NCBI RefSeq assembly: GCF_001942405.1
Contig: NZ_MKKA01000061.1
Location: 62,001 to 126,000 of the forward strand
Direction of reading: 5' to 3'
DNA: 64,000 bases
DNA from: Ornithinimicrobium sp. CNJ-824
GTDB taxonomy: Bacteria; Actinomycetota; Actinomycetes; Actinomycetales; Dermatophilaceae
Below, one piece after another: positions 35,084 through 44,638 of the stretch. Below the pieces are notes generated by a model that did not search any database, was not told the origin of the DNA, and was given only the letters and a program-made list of their open reading frames with translations. Every line of letters begins with the position of its first letter. Within the stretch, counting starts at the first letter, position 1. Both the position numbers and the translations under genes were made by a program.

Positions 35084-35251
35084 TCAGCCGACGCAGTCCT
35101 TGATCGCGTCCCCGAGGGCCGTCGCCTCCTCAGCGTTCATCTCCACCACGAGTCGGCCACCGCCCTCCAGCGGCATGCGCAGGACGATGCCGCGTCCTTC
35201 CTTGGTGACCTCCAGAGGACCATCGCCGGTGCGAGGCTTCATTGCTGCCAT
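35084..35251 (-). CDS. DUF3117 family small protein
   Basis: This 55-residue protein was read directly from the reverse strand: it begins MAAMKPRTGDGPLEVTKEGR, continues IVLRMPLEGGGRLVVEMNAE and ends EATALGDAIKDCVG. The sequence is nearly invariant across actinobacteria (Rv1211 type). The ATG at 35251 has GGAAGG about 7 nt upstream. Function unknown; the high conservation and small size suggest a structural or regulatory accessory role. It lies in the same neighbourhood as tag, the DivIVA-like gene and the LOG gene, as in M. tuberculosis. Confidence 0.93.
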   Translation of the reverse strand: MAAMKPRTGDGPLEVTKEGRGIVLRMPLEGGGRLVVEMNAEEATALGDAIKDCVG

Positions 35252-35393
35252 GGGTTGCCCTTCCTTGTGGCGCGGCCAAGGACCGCTGCCCGGCGCGGGT
35301 GCCCCGGGCCTACGTGACTGCGCACCATTATCTCCCGAACCACCGGACCCGCCTAATCGACCCCACCCGTCCCCGGGAGGCGATACTGTCCCG

Positions 35394-36204
35394 GTGCACG
35401 CTCGTTCTGCCGTCGTCGACCTCTACGGGGACCACCTCCGGGAGCACGGCTGGTGGGCCCCCGTGGCGGGCGTCGTGCGACTGACGCAGGTCTGCGGGGT
35501 CACGCCGGCGGCCACCCGCACCGCAGTCTCCCGGCTGGTGCGGGAGGGGTGGTTGGTGCCCCGCGCCGACGACGGCGGCCCGGGGGTATGCCGCCACCGC
35601 CCTCGCGCAGGACCGGCTCCGGCGCGCGCACGGGCGCATCTACGCGACCGGTCCGCCCGCCTGGGACGGGCGGTGGCACGTGGTGGTCGTCGAGCACCAC
35701 GGGGACCGACGACGACGGGACCAGGTGGCTGCCTCGCTCGGTTACCTGGGGTACGCCCACCTCGCCGCGGCGACCTGGGTCAGCCCGTGGTCCAGCCCCG
35801 AGCTCGGCAGCGTCCTCGACGGCCACGGGGCGGGGTGGACGGCGTGGCGGGGGCGGCCGGAGGGCTCCCGCTCCCCCGCCGAGCTCGCCGGACGGCTGTG
35901 GGACCTGCCCGCCCTGGCGACCGCCTACGAGGACTTCGCCCGCACCCTGCCCCCGCCCGGGGCCGGGCTGGCCGACCTCGCCCCGGAGACCGCATACCCG
36001 CTGCGCACCCGCCTGGTGCACGAGTGGCGCAAGTTCCTCTTCCGGGACCCCGGTCTGCCCGCGGAGGTGCTGCCGCCGGGATGGCCGGCCACGGCGGTCC
36101 GCGCCCGACTGCTGGCGGTGGCGGCCGAGCTCGCCCCGGCAGCCTCGACCTTCGTCGGTGGGGCCGTGCGCACCGCCCCGCCCAGGGTCGGACCGGCTGC
36201 GTAG
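35394..36204 (+). pseudogene. PaaX family transcriptional regulator, one frameshift
   Basis: This is a GntR-like winged-helix repressor of the phenylacetate-degradation type. The N-terminal winged helix is clear (VVDLYGDHLREHGWWAPVAG, GVTPAATRTAVSRLVREGWL), followed by the PaaX core and C-terminal domain (HVVVVEHHGDRRRRDQ, WDLPALATAYEDFA, LVHEWRKFLFRDPGLPAEVL). The frame changes near 35585, where a G5 run has one extra base; without it GGPG joins YAATALAQDRLRRAHGRIYA. The start is the GTG at 35394, shortly after a TACTGT box. Its stop lies 9 nt before a PaaG-like enoyl-CoA hydratase/isomerase gene, its probable regulatory target. Confidence 0.87.
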
Positions 36205-36207
36205 ATT
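36202..36207 (+). promoter_or_regulatory. -10 box of the enoyl-CoA hydratase gene (leaderless)
   Basis: TAGATT overlaps the stop of the PaaX gene and lies 6 nt before the ATG at 36214, giving this gene its own start site. Confidence 0.45.
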
Positions 36208-36213
36208 GGTCCC

Positions 36214-37035
36214 ATGACGACGCCGAGCCCCGCGCAGCCAGCCAGCACCTCGCCCCCCGTCACCCTGGACGTCGCCGACGGGGTGGCCACGGTGACCTTC
36301 GCCCGTCCGGAGGCGATGAACTCTCTCGACGTGGCCACCAAGGAGCTCCTGCTGGACACGCTGCGGCGGGTGGCCGACGACGACGCCGTCCGCTGCGTGG
36401 TCCTGACGGGCTCGGGGCGGGCCTTCTGCGTCGGGCAGGATCTCAAGGAGCACGTCCAGCTGCTCCAGGAGGACGCCGAGCAGCTCTGGCGCACCGTGGC
36501 CGAGCACTACAACCCGGTCGTCGAGCTGATCGTCACGATGGACAAGCCGGTCGTGGCGGCCCTCAACGGGGTCGCCGCCGGGGCCGGTGCGTCCTTCGCG
36601 CTGGCCGCCGACCTGAGGTACGCCGCCGGTTCCGCCGGGCTCAACCTCGCCTTCACCGCGATCGCGCTCTCCTGCGACTCCGGGACCTCCTGGTCGCTGC
36701 CGCGTCTGGTCGGCCCGGCCAGGGCCAAGGAGCTGCTCTACTTCCCGCGCACGATCCCGGCCGAGGAGGCCCTGGAGATGGGCCTGGTGACCGAGGTCGT
36801 GCCCGACGACGAGCTGGGCGCCCGGGTGGACGAGGTCGCGCGGCAGCTGGCCCAGGGGCCGACCCGCGCCTACGGGGCCGTGCGCCGGGCGATCGCCTTC
36901 TCCTCGTCGCACTCCCTGGCGGACTCCCTCGACCTCGAGGACGAGTTCATGCGCCGCACCGGGGTCAGCGCCGACCACCGGGCCGCGGTGCAGGCGTTCC
37001 TCGACAAGGAGCGCCCCACCTTCACCGGTCGCTGA
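36214..37035 (+). CDS. Enoyl-CoA hydratase/isomerase family protein, PaaG-like
   Basis: This 273-residue crotonase-fold protein has two oxyanion-hole segments: GRAFCVGQDLKEH and NGVAAGAGASFALAADLRYA. The helix SCDSGTSWSLPRLVGPARAKEL contains the aspartate position used by PaaG (1,2-epoxyphenylacetyl-CoA isomerase) rather than the glutamate of ordinary enoyl-CoA hydratases. With a PaaX regulator directly upstream, a role in phenylacetyl-CoA or related aromatic-CoA ring opening is plausible. However, no paaABCDE oxygenase genes are in the window, so fatty-acid metabolism remains possible. Confidence 0.88.
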   Translation: MTTPSPAQPASTSPPVTLDVADGVATVTFARPEAMNSLDVATKELLLDTLRRVADDDAVRCVVLTGSGRAFCVGQDLKEHVQLLQEDAEQLWRTVAEHYNPVVELIVTMDKPVVAALNGVAAGAGASFALAADLRYAAGSAGLNLAFTAIALSCDSGTSWSLPRLVGPARAKELLYFPRTIPAEEALEMGLVTEVVPDDELGARVDEVARQLAQGPTRAYGAVRRAIAFSSSHSLADSLDLEDEFMRRTGVSADHRAAVQAFLDKERPTFTGR

Positions 37036-37044
37036 CCGCCCGGC

Positions 37045-38271
37045 TCACGGCGGGTCGTCCCGGGGCGGGACGAACATGAACAGCTCCCAGGCCCACCACA
37101 CCTGCCAGGCGAGGAAGAGCCCGGCCAGCGCGACCGTCCGCACCACCAGCACCCAGGTCGGCCGGCGACGGGACGCGGGGTCGTGCGGGTGCCACCCGCC
37201 GCCCACGGCCACGACGAAGAGCGGGAAGAGCAGGATGAGGTAGCGGTAGATGCTCGTCCAGGGGTCGAGGGCGGCGAAGAGGTAGAGCACGTAGCCCAGG
37301 CACCACGTCCGCATCTCCACCCCCAGCCCCCGCGCCCACGGGCCCGCCAGCGCGAGCACCAGCAGGCCCAGGAGGGCGGCGAGAACCACCGGTCCGGTGA
37401 CCTCGCCCCAGAGCCACTGGACCCGCTCGAGCGTCGGCAGGAAGGGTCGGACCGGCTCACCGCCCCGCCAGGCCGACATCGTGACCGTGTAGGCGTCCGG
37501 CCGGCCGGTGCGCGCCCAGGCGATGGCCGGCCAGATCAGGCCGGAGAGCCCGCACCCCACGAGCGCCGCGACCATCCCGACCGCCTCGCGCGGCGGGATG
37601 GGGCGGGTATGCCGTCCGCGCCACCGCACCAGGACCGCCACCAGGCTGACCAGGCCCAGGGGCAGCGCGACCGGCCGGGCCAGCCCGGTCGCCAGGGCGA
37701 GCACGGCGGCCCAGCCCCACCGGCGACGGACGAGCAGCCACAGCACGCCGGCCACGAGCAGCACCGCCAGGGACTCGGTGTAGGCCACCTGCATCGTCGG
37801 CGCGGCGGGATAGCTGCCCAGCAGCGTGACGCCGCCCAGCGCCGCGGCCGTCCCCACGCGTTCCCGGAGCAGCCCCGCCACGACGAGCGCGGCGGCATAC
37901 CCCAGCACGGTCGCCAGCACGGTGCCGGTCACCGCGAACGGCTGGCCGGTGAGCGCCGTCAGCAGCCGGGCCGCCAGGGGGAAGGCCGGGTAGAAGGCCC
38001 AGGGGTTCTGCCGGACCTGACCGTCCCGCTCGGGGAGCTCGGTGGGGTATCCCTCGGTGGCGATCCGTTCGTACCAGGCCCCGTCCCACAGGGTGGCGAA
38101 CTGCAGGTACGGCCCGACGTCGGCGTCGTGGTACACCGAGGGGTCCTGGTGCTGCGTGGCGAGCCGGTGCAGGAGCACGGCGGTCAGGGCACGCAGGAGC
38201 GTCCAGAGCGCGACGACGACCAGGACGAACCGCAGGTCGAGGAGGCGTCGCGCGGGGGCGACGGGGGTCAT
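37045..38271 (-). CDS. Mannosyltransferase family membrane protein (GPI/PIG-V-like, GT-C fold)
   Basis: This 408-residue polytopic membrane protein has roughly ten hydrophobic segments. The first extracytoplasmic loop contains YHDADVGPYLQFATLWDGAWY, with the acidic residues expected of a polyprenyl-phosphate-mannose-dependent GT-C glycosyltransferase, and YPAFPLAARL follows. The family (PIG-V/mannosyltransferase) is represented in actinobacteria by genes for phosphatidylinositol mannoside or lipoglycan assembly. Donor and acceptor cannot be told here. The ATG at 38271 overlaps the tag stop (ATGA), so it is last in a four-gene or shorter unit with tag and the DivIVA-like gene. Confidence 0.85.
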   Translation of the reverse strand: MTPVAPARRLLDLRFVLVVVALWTLLRALTAVLLHRLATQHQDPSVYHDADVGPYLQFATLWDGAWYERIATEGYPTELPERDGQVRQNPWAFYPAFPLAARLLTALTGQPFAVTGTVLATVLGYAAALVVAGLLRERVGTAAALGGVTLLGSYPAAPTMQVAYTESLAVLLVAGVLWLLVRRRWGWAAVLALATGLARPVALPLGLVSLVAVLVRWRGRHTRPIPPREAVGMVAALVGCGLSGLIWPAIAWARTGRPDAYTVTMSAWRGGEPVRPFLPTLERVQWLWGEVTGPVVLAALLGLLVLALAGPWARGLGVEMRTWCLGYVLYLFAALDPWTSIYRYLILLFPLFVVAVGGGWHPHDPASRRRPTWVLVVRTVALAGLFLAWQVWWAWELFMFVPPRDDPP

Positions 38272-38905
38272 GCGCTGCTGCGCACCGCCGTCAGCCGGGC
38301 GCCGGACCGGGACGCCCCGGCACGGAAGCAGCCGACCAGGTGGTCGTCGACGAGGCCGCAGGCCTGCATCGCGGCGTAGACCGTCGTGGGCCCCAGCTGC
38401 ACGAAGCCGGCCTTGCGCAGCCTCTTGGCGAGCAGCTCGGACTCCGGCGTCTGCGACGGGACGTCGGTGAACCGGTGGGGGCGGGGGGTCGGCTCGGGCG
38501 CGTGGGTCCAGAGCAGCTCCTCCAGCCCGCCGCTGTCACGCAGGGCCAGGGTGGCCCGGGCGTGGTCACCGCCGCCTCGATCTTGCGGCGGTTGCGCACG
38601 ATGGAGGCGTCCGTGAGGAGACGCTCCACGTCGTCCTCGGTGAACTCCGCCAGACGCTCGGCGTCGAACCCCGCCAGCGCCGTCCGCAGCGCCTGCCGCT
38701 TGCGCAGCACGACGAGCCAGGACAGCCCGGACTGGAAGCCCTCGAGGCACAGCCGTTCGAGCAGCGCGGTCTCCCCGTGCACCGGCTTGCCCCACTCCCG
38801 GTCGTGGTAGTCGCGGTAGTCGGCATGGGCCAGCCCCTGCCAGGCGCACCGGACCACCCCGTCGGGTCCGACGGTGAGGTCCGGGTGCGGCGCGGTGACG
38901 GTCAT
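38268..38905 (-). pseudogene. tag: DNA-3-methyladenine glycosylase I, one frameshift
   Basis: This base-excision repair enzyme removes 3-methyladenine from alkylated DNA. Motifs: RCAWQGLAHADYRDYHDREWG near the N-terminus, LFERLCLEGFQSGLSW-type core (here LLERLCLEGFQSGLSWLVVL) and, after the break, ESELLAKRLRKAGFVQLGPTT with VYAAMQACGLVDDHLVGCF. The zinc ligands (Cys near the start, His residues and a late Cys) are present. One base is missing near 38570, between KIEAAV and DHARATLALRD. The ATG at 38905 overlaps the upstream DivIVA-like stop, and the stop overlaps the mannosyltransferase start. Cf. Rv1210. Confidence 0.88.
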
Positions 38906-39246
38906 CCGTCCATCCCTCCGAGAAGATCGGCGTGCTCGTGTCGTGCCTCCGCCGGCCGGGGCACCCCTGCCCCGTCGCGGAGCCGGGCGATCTCGGCGTC
39001 GCGGGCGGCCAGCTCGTGACCGAGCCGGCGCAGCGCCTCGTCCACCTGGGCCATGCGGTAGCCCCGGACCGCCTGGTCGAAACGCAGGTCCCGCACCTGG
39101 TCCGGGCCGACCGGCCCGGCGGGCAGCGGCATTGCGGACTCGGTCGTCACCGCCGGGGGGACCCCCGGGACGTCGGCCCGCGCGACCAGCCAGGCCAGTC
39201 CCGCACCGAGCACGAGGACGGCCACGACGGCTCCGAGGATGATCAC
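38902..39246 (-). CDS. DivIVA-domain-containing small membrane protein
   Basis: This 114-residue protein has an N-terminal transmembrane helix (VIILGAVVAVLVLGAGLAWLV) followed by the DivIVA-like motif RDLRFDQAVRGYRMAQVDEA and a short coiled coil (LGHELAARDAEIARL). This layout is common beside tag in actinobacteria (Rv1209). It may localise to curved or polar membrane, but the function is unknown. Start is the GTG at 39246; the reading frame is open further upstream but overlaps the LOG gene. It is coupled to tag by a 4-base overlap. Confidence 0.85.
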   Translation of the reverse strand: MIILGAVVAVLVLGAGLAWLVARADVPGVPPAVTTESAMPLPAGPVGPDQVRDLRFDQAVRGYRMAQVDEALRRLGHELAARDAEIARLRDGAGVPRPAEARHEHADLLGGMDG

Positions 39247-39298
39247 GGCACCGATCCTTGCACGGAGGTGCGCCCCCGGAGAAGACCCGGCACGCCGG

Positions 39299-40063
39299 TC
39301 AGCCGCCCAGGGTGGTCGACGGCCCGTCCACCGCGCGCTCGGCGCGCTCGGTGACGATCCACTCCACCGCCTCGTCGACGTCGTCCGTGAGTCGCAGCAG
39401 GTCCAGGTCCGCCGCCCCGATGGTGCCCTCCGCCGCCAGGGTGTCGCGCATCCACGACAGCAGCGGCCCCCAGAAGGCCGTACCCAGCAGCACGATGGGG
39501 AAGCTGGTGATCTTGCCGGTCTGCACCAGCGTGAGCGCCTCGAAGAGCTCGTCGAGGGTGCCCACGCCACCGGGCAGGACGACGAACCCCTCGGCGTACT
39601 TGACGAACATCGTCTTGCGCACGAAGAAGTAGCGGAAGTTGATGCCCAGGTTGAGGTAGTCGTTCATCCCGGCCTCGAAGGGCAGCTCGATCCCCAGGCC
39701 GACGGAGGTGCCCCCCGCCTCGGTGGCGCCCAGGTTGGCCCCCTCCATGGTGCCCGGCCCACCCCCGGTGATCACGGCGTACCCGGCCTCCACGAGGGCC
39801 GAGCCGACCTGCCGGGCCAGCTCGTAGGTGGGGTGGCCGGGTCCGGTGCGGGCGGAGCCGAAGACGGCCACCGCCGGTCCCAGCTCGGCCAGGGTGCCGA
39901 AGCCCTCGACGAACTCGGCCTGGATCCGCATCACCCGCCACGGGTCGGTGTGCACCCAGTCGGCCGAACCCCGGGTGTCCAGCAGGCGCTGGTCGGTCGT
40001 GCTGCGCGGCACGCGGGCCCCGCGCAGCGTCACCGGGCCCTTGCGGTACTCGTGTCGGTTCAC
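39299..40063 (-). CDS. LOG family protein (TIGR00730, cytokinin riboside 5'-monophosphate phosphoribohydrolase-like)
   Basis: This 254-residue Rossmann-fold protein releases free base from nucleoside 5'-monophosphates in characterised relatives. Both family signatures are intact: GGGPGTMEGANLGA and the catalytic PGGVGTLDELFEALT. The N-terminus (RGARVPRSTTDQRLLDTRGS) is the longer actinobacterial form. The GTG at 40063 lies 8 nt after TAGGGT. It sits upstream of the DivIVA-like and tag genes on the same strand (52 nt gap) and probably co-transcribes with them, as in the Rv1205-Rv1210 region. The physiological substrate is not known. Confidence 0.92.
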   Translation of the reverse strand: MNRHEYRKGPVTLRGARVPRSTTDQRLLDTRGSADWVHTDPWRVMRIQAEFVEGFGTLAELGPAVAVFGSARTGPGHPTYELARQVGSALVEAGYAVITGGGPGTMEGANLGATEAGGTSVGLGIELPFEAGMNDYLNLGINFRYFFVRKTMFVKYAEGFVVLPGGVGTLDELFEALTLVQTGKITSFPIVLLGTAFWGPLLSWMRDTLAAEGTIGAADLDLLRLTDDVDEAVEWIVTERAERAVDGPSTTLGG

Positions 40064-40071
40064 AGCTCCCG

Positions 40072-40077
40072 ACCCTA
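40072..40077 (-). promoter_or_regulatory. -10 box of the LOG gene (leaderless)
   Basis: TAGGGT on the minus strand lies 8 nt before the GTG at 40063. It is half of a divergent promoter pair with 40125-40130. Confidence 0.45.
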
Positions 40078-40124
40078 CGTGGTGCCGACGGGCCGGGCAC
40101 GACCGGCGCGGACCGTCCCGGTCG

Positions 40125-40130
40125 TAGGAT
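40125..40130 (+). promoter_or_regulatory. -10 box of the secreted lysozyme-fold gene (leaderless)
   Basis: TAGGAT lies 6 nt before the GTG at 40137. Confidence 0.45.
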
Positions 40131-40136
40131 CCGGGG

Positions 40137-40985
40137 GTGAGACGCACCGCCGGGACCCTGGTCGTCGTGGCCGTGATGGCGGTCAGCGGCCTCGGGGCGG
40201 TGGTCGGCGCCCGCTGGCTCGTGGAGGAGGTGCGGCCCGACCGGTGCCTCGTGAAGGTCGGGGACACCACGGTGCGCCTCACGCCGGAGCAGACGGCCAA
40301 CGCAGCCACGATCGCGGCCGTGTCCGTGGGGCGGGGACTGCCCCCGCGGGCCGCCACCATCGCCCTGGCCACCGCCATCCAGGAGAGCAAGCTGCGCAAC
40401 CTGCGCTACGGCGACGCCGACAGCCAGGGCCTGTTCCAGCAACGGCCCTCCCAGGGGTGGGGCAGCGTGGCGGAGGTCACCGACCCCGTCCACGCGACCG
40501 GGGCCTTCTACGACGCCCTGGTCGAGGTACCCGGGTGGGAGACCGGCGTGGTCACCGAGGTGGCCCAGGAGGTGCAGCGCAGCGCCTTCCCCGAGGCCTA
40601 CGCCGACCACGAGCAGGAGGGCAGGGCGCTCGCCTCGGTGCTCACCGGGCAGGAGGGGGCCGGCACGCTGATGACCTGCCGCCTCGCCGACCGGGGCGCC
40701 GGCGACCCGGTCGGGCTGGTGACCGCGCTGCAGGAGCAGTTCGGCACCGTCGTGGAGGTGGCGGGGCCGCCCCCGGGGGCCGGGACCGGCACGGTCACGG
40801 TCAGGGCCGAGGACGCCGCCGCCGCGTGGGCGGTCGCCACCTGGGCGGTCGCCCACGCGGACTCCCGCGGGGTGGTGGTCGTCAGCGTCGGCGACCGTCG
40901 GTGGGTGCGGGACCGGTCCGCCCTGGAGTGGGACGTCCTCGAGCAGACCGGGCCCGCCACCGAGGTGGTCGTCGAGCTGGGGTGA
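40137..40985 (+). CDS. Secreted protein with a transglycosylase/lysozyme-like domain
   Basis: This 282-residue protein has an N-terminal hydrophobic segment (TLVVVAVMAVSGLGAVVGARW), a signal anchor or uncleaved signal. The next domain resembles soluble lytic transglycosylases: ATIALATAIQESKLRNLRYG, with a Glu in the catalytic position, then DSQGLFQQRPSQGWG and the helical DPVHATGAFYDALVEVPGW. The C-terminal 120 residues are unknown (GTVTVRAEDAAAAWAVATW). Relatives are often carried in databases under the misleading name heavy metal transporter; nothing here suggests metal transport. Probable role: peptidoglycan turnover outside the cell. Followed by a very stable hairpin. Confidence 0.75.
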   Translation: MRRTAGTLVVVAVMAVSGLGAVVGARWLVEEVRPDRCLVKVGDTTVRLTPEQTANAATIAAVSVGRGLPPRAATIALATAIQESKLRNLRYGDADSQGLFQQRPSQGWGSVAEVTDPVHATGAFYDALVEVPGWETGVVTEVAQEVQRSAFPEAYADHEQEGRALASVLTGQEGAGTLMTCRLADRGAGDPVGLVTALQEQFGTVVEVAGPPPGAGTGTVTVRAEDAAAAWAVATWAVAHADSRGVVVVSVGDRRWVRDRSALEWDVLEQTGPATEVVVELG

Positions 40986-40986
40986 C

Positions 40987-41026
40987 GCCGACGGCCCCCG
41001 CAGCGGCTGCTGCGGGGGCCGTCGGC
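40987..41026. terminator. Bidirectional terminator hairpin
   Basis: A perfect 18-bp inverted repeat (GCCGACGGCCCCCGCAGC and its complement) with loop GGCT lies 2 nt past the stop of the secreted-protein gene and 41 nt past the gltA stop on the other strand. It probably ends both convergent transcripts. Confidence 0.78.
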
Positions 41027-41067
41027 GTGCGGGTGGCCCTCCGGGCCTTTCCCCGGTGGAGGGTCGG

Positions 41068-42366
<1,299 letters not shown>

Positions 42367-42406
42367 CTGTCCTCCTGGTGGGGGTAGGCCGGTCGGGGGG
42401 TGCGGT

Positions 42407-42733
42407 TCACTCGTCGTGCGACTGCGGAGGCAGCGCAGCGATGATCGGGTGGTCCTTGGGGATCATGCCCATCTTGGCCGCCCCGCCGGGACTGCCGAGG
42501 TCGTCGAAGAACTCGACGTTCGCCTTGTAGTACTCCGCCCACTCCTCCGGCACGTCGTCCTCGTAGTAGATCGCCTCGACCGGGCACACCGGCTCGCAGG
42601 CGCCGCAGTCGACGCACTCGTCGGGGTGGATGTACAACGACCGTTCGCCCTCGTAGATGCAGTCGACCGGGCATTCCTCGATGCAGGCCTTGTCCTTGAG
42701 GTCAACACACGGCTGGGCGATCACGTACGTCAT
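42407..42733 (-). CDS. fdxA: Seven-iron ferredoxin (3Fe-4S/4Fe-4S)
   Basis: This 108-residue electron carrier has the cysteine pattern of FdxA/FdxC: PCVDLKDKACIEECPVDCIY for the first cluster region and ECVDCGACEPVCPVEAIYYE for the second. The acidic C-terminal extension (DDVPEEWAEYYKANVEFF, DDLGSPGGA) is typical of actinobacteria. The ATG at 42733 lies 6 nt after TACTCT, so initiation is probably leaderless; codons upstream of it are not coding. The partner reductase is unknown. Downstream gltA probably shares the transcript. Confidence 0.95.
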   Translation of the reverse strand: MTYVIAQPCVDLKDKACIEECPVDCIYEGERSLYIHPDECVDCGACEPVCPVEAIYYEDDVPEEWAEYYKANVEFFDDLGSPGGAAKMGMIPKDHPIIAALPPQSHDE

Positions 42734-42739
42734 GGGGAC

Positions 42740-42745
42740 AGAGTA
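42740..42745 (-). promoter_or_regulatory. -10 box of fdxA-gltA (leaderless)
   Basis: TACTCT on the minus strand lies 6 nt before the ATG at 42733. Confidence 0.5.
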
Positions 42746-42779
42746 TGCCGTCCTCGGGGGTCCGGGCGGCACGGGGTCG

Positions 42780-44588
42780 TCAGTAGCCGGCCTCGGGGTG
42801 GGTGCACACGACCTCGTCGGCCGGGTGGTAGGTCGTGGTGAACTCGTCCCGGGAGACCTCCTGCCCCCCGGAGCGCAGGATCCGCACGTTGGTGATGGTG
42901 AAACCCTCTGCGGGACCCTGGGGCACGCACTCGGGACTGTCGTCGACGTGCTCCTCCGGCTGACGCACGTCGCGCCGGGGACCGTCGATCGTCTCCACGT
43001 CGTACTGCCGGTCGCCCAGGAACACCATGTGGATCTGGTCGCCCTCGATCCAGGAGCGCACCACCACGGGGGTGTCGGTGTCGTTGGTCCAGACGTTGTC
43101 GATGATCGGGTAGGCGAGCGTCGCCTCGCGGCCCGCCGGGTAGCGGGAGATGTAGTAGGAGTGCGGCGTGTGCGCGTCCAGCTGCACGCCCGCGAACCAG
43201 GAGACGTTGAACACCACGGTCGAGATCTGCGACAGCCCGCCGCCCAGGCCCATGACCAGCCTGCCGTCGACGATGACGGGGGCCTCCCGGTAGCCGCCCT
43301 CCTCGCTGAGGTCGCCCAGGGCCACCCCGAGGCTGAACTGCCGACCGGGCATCACCACCGTGCCGTTGACGTTCTCCACCCCGACGTGCAGGTTGTGGGT
43401 GCGGGCCGCGTTGGCCTCGCCCGTGGGGAACACCGAGGTGAACTCGGCCATCGGGGAGAACGACCAGGCCTCGCTGACCTCGGTGGGGATCCCGGGCTCC
43501 ACCGCCTCCAGCGTCGCCTCGACGGTGCGGTCCTCGCCCTCCGCGGTCAGCGCCTCCCGGACCGCGGCGACCAGACCCTCCTCCTGGAGGGCGGCCCCGG
43601 ACCGTGCGGGCACCACGTCGACGTCGGTCCCGTCCAGCTCCACGGTGGCGTCGCGCGGACCTCGCTCCAGCTGGCCCAGGTCCTGCCGGATCCGGGCCAT
43701 CAGGCCCTCCTCGTCGAGCGTCAGGCTCAGCGTGTCCCCGGTGCGCTCGGTCCCGAGCAGTTCGACGAGCTCGCGCGGGGCGATCTCGGCGGTGGCCGTC
43801 GGGGCGTCGTCGCCGGAGCCGCGGGTGGCCGTGACCCTCACGGCCTCGGACAGCGCCGGGTCGACCTCCTCCCGGGTGAACCGTTCGACCTCGTCCTGGC
43901 TCAGCGTCGGGGCGGCGACGACGGCGCGTCCCTCGACCCGCCGGTCGTCCGGCCACGCGGAGGCGACCGCGTCGACGGTCCCGTCGACGTCGAGGCTGCG
44001 GCCCAGCTCGGCCTCGACGACCCGCACGCCCTCGTCGGTGAGCGTCACCTCCCCCTCGACGACCTCGGTGTCGTAGTCCTCGGCGAGCCGCTCGACCGCG
44101 GAGGCCAGCTGCTCCCGGTCGACCGCTCCCTGGAGCGGCAGGCTGCGGGCCCCGCCCGAGACGTGCGACCACAGCACCCGGGGGTCGAAGCTCAGCCCGG
44201 TGGCCCCCTCCAGGATGGCGTCGACGTCGTAGGAGAGACCGGCCTCGGCCGGCACCAGCTCGAGGGTCTCCTCGGCGACCTCGTCGGCCCCGTCGACGCC
44301 CGCCGCCCCGTCCACGCCGCCGCTCGCCCGGACCGTGAGGACGACCGGCTCCTCGAGCCGGTCCTCCAGCTCCCGGTCCAGGTGGTCGGCAGCCTCGTCC
44401 CGCGTCATCGACCCGATGTCGACGCCGTCCACGGTCATCCCCGCGGGCGGACGGTCCTGGAAGTAGAGGGCGGCGGCGACGTAGGCACCCCCGAGCACGG
44501 CGAGCGCCACGAGCAGGCGCAGCAGCACCGCTCCCCACTCACCCCCGCCGGGCGACTCCTCCTGCAGCCTGGTGCCGTCGTCGCTCAT
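42780..44588 (-). CDS. VanW family protein with peptidoglycan-binding-like repeats
   Basis: This 602-residue membrane-anchored protein has one N-terminal transmembrane helix (AVLLRLLVALAVLGGAYVAA). A long extracytoplasmic region follows with at least two PG_binding_4-like modules (e.g. GMTVDGVDIGSMTRDEAADH, then the LTLDEEGLMARIR area). The C-terminal VanW domain carries RTHNLHVGVENVNGTVVMPG, GGGLSQISTVVFNVSWFAG and the HTPHSYYISRYPAGREATL core. VanW occurs in glycopeptide-resistance clusters, but this chromosomal type is a common, uncharacterised cell-wall protein; no van genes are near. Start at the ATG at 44588. Confidence 0.88.
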   Translation of the reverse strand: MSDDGTRLQEESPGGGEWGAVLLRLLVALAVLGGAYVAAALYFQDRPPAGMTVDGVDIGSMTRDEAADHLDRELEDRLEEPVVLTVRASGGVDGAAGVDGADEVAEETLELVPAEAGLSYDVDAILEGATGLSFDPRVLWSHVSGGARSLPLQGAVDREQLASAVERLAEDYDTEVVEGEVTLTDEGVRVVEAELGRSLDVDGTVDAVASAWPDDRRVEGRAVVAAPTLSQDEVERFTREEVDPALSEAVRVTATRGSGDDAPTATAEIAPRELVELLGTERTGDTLSLTLDEEGLMARIRQDLGQLERGPRDATVELDGTDVDVVPARSGAALQEEGLVAAVREALTAEGEDRTVEATLEAVEPGIPTEVSEAWSFSPMAEFTSVFPTGEANAARTHNLHVGVENVNGTVVMPGRQFSLGVALGDLSEEGGYREAPVIVDGRLVMGLGGGLSQISTVVFNVSWFAGVQLDAHTPHSYYISRYPAGREATLAYPIIDNVWTNDTDTPVVVRSWIEGDQIHMVFLGDRQYDVETIDGPRRDVRQPEEHVDDSPECVPQGPAEGFTITNVRILRSGGQEVSRDEFTTTYHPADEVVCTHPEAGY

Positions 44589-44638
44589 CGTGCGGGTGGT
44601 CCCTCCGTCTGGTCCTGCGGTGCGAACAGCTGGGGCGG

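Noticed and set aside
42780..44588. Glycopeptide-resistance cluster suggested by the VanW domain.
   Set aside because: No vanHAX, vanRS or other van gene is near; VanW-domain proteins are common in non-resistant actinobacteria.
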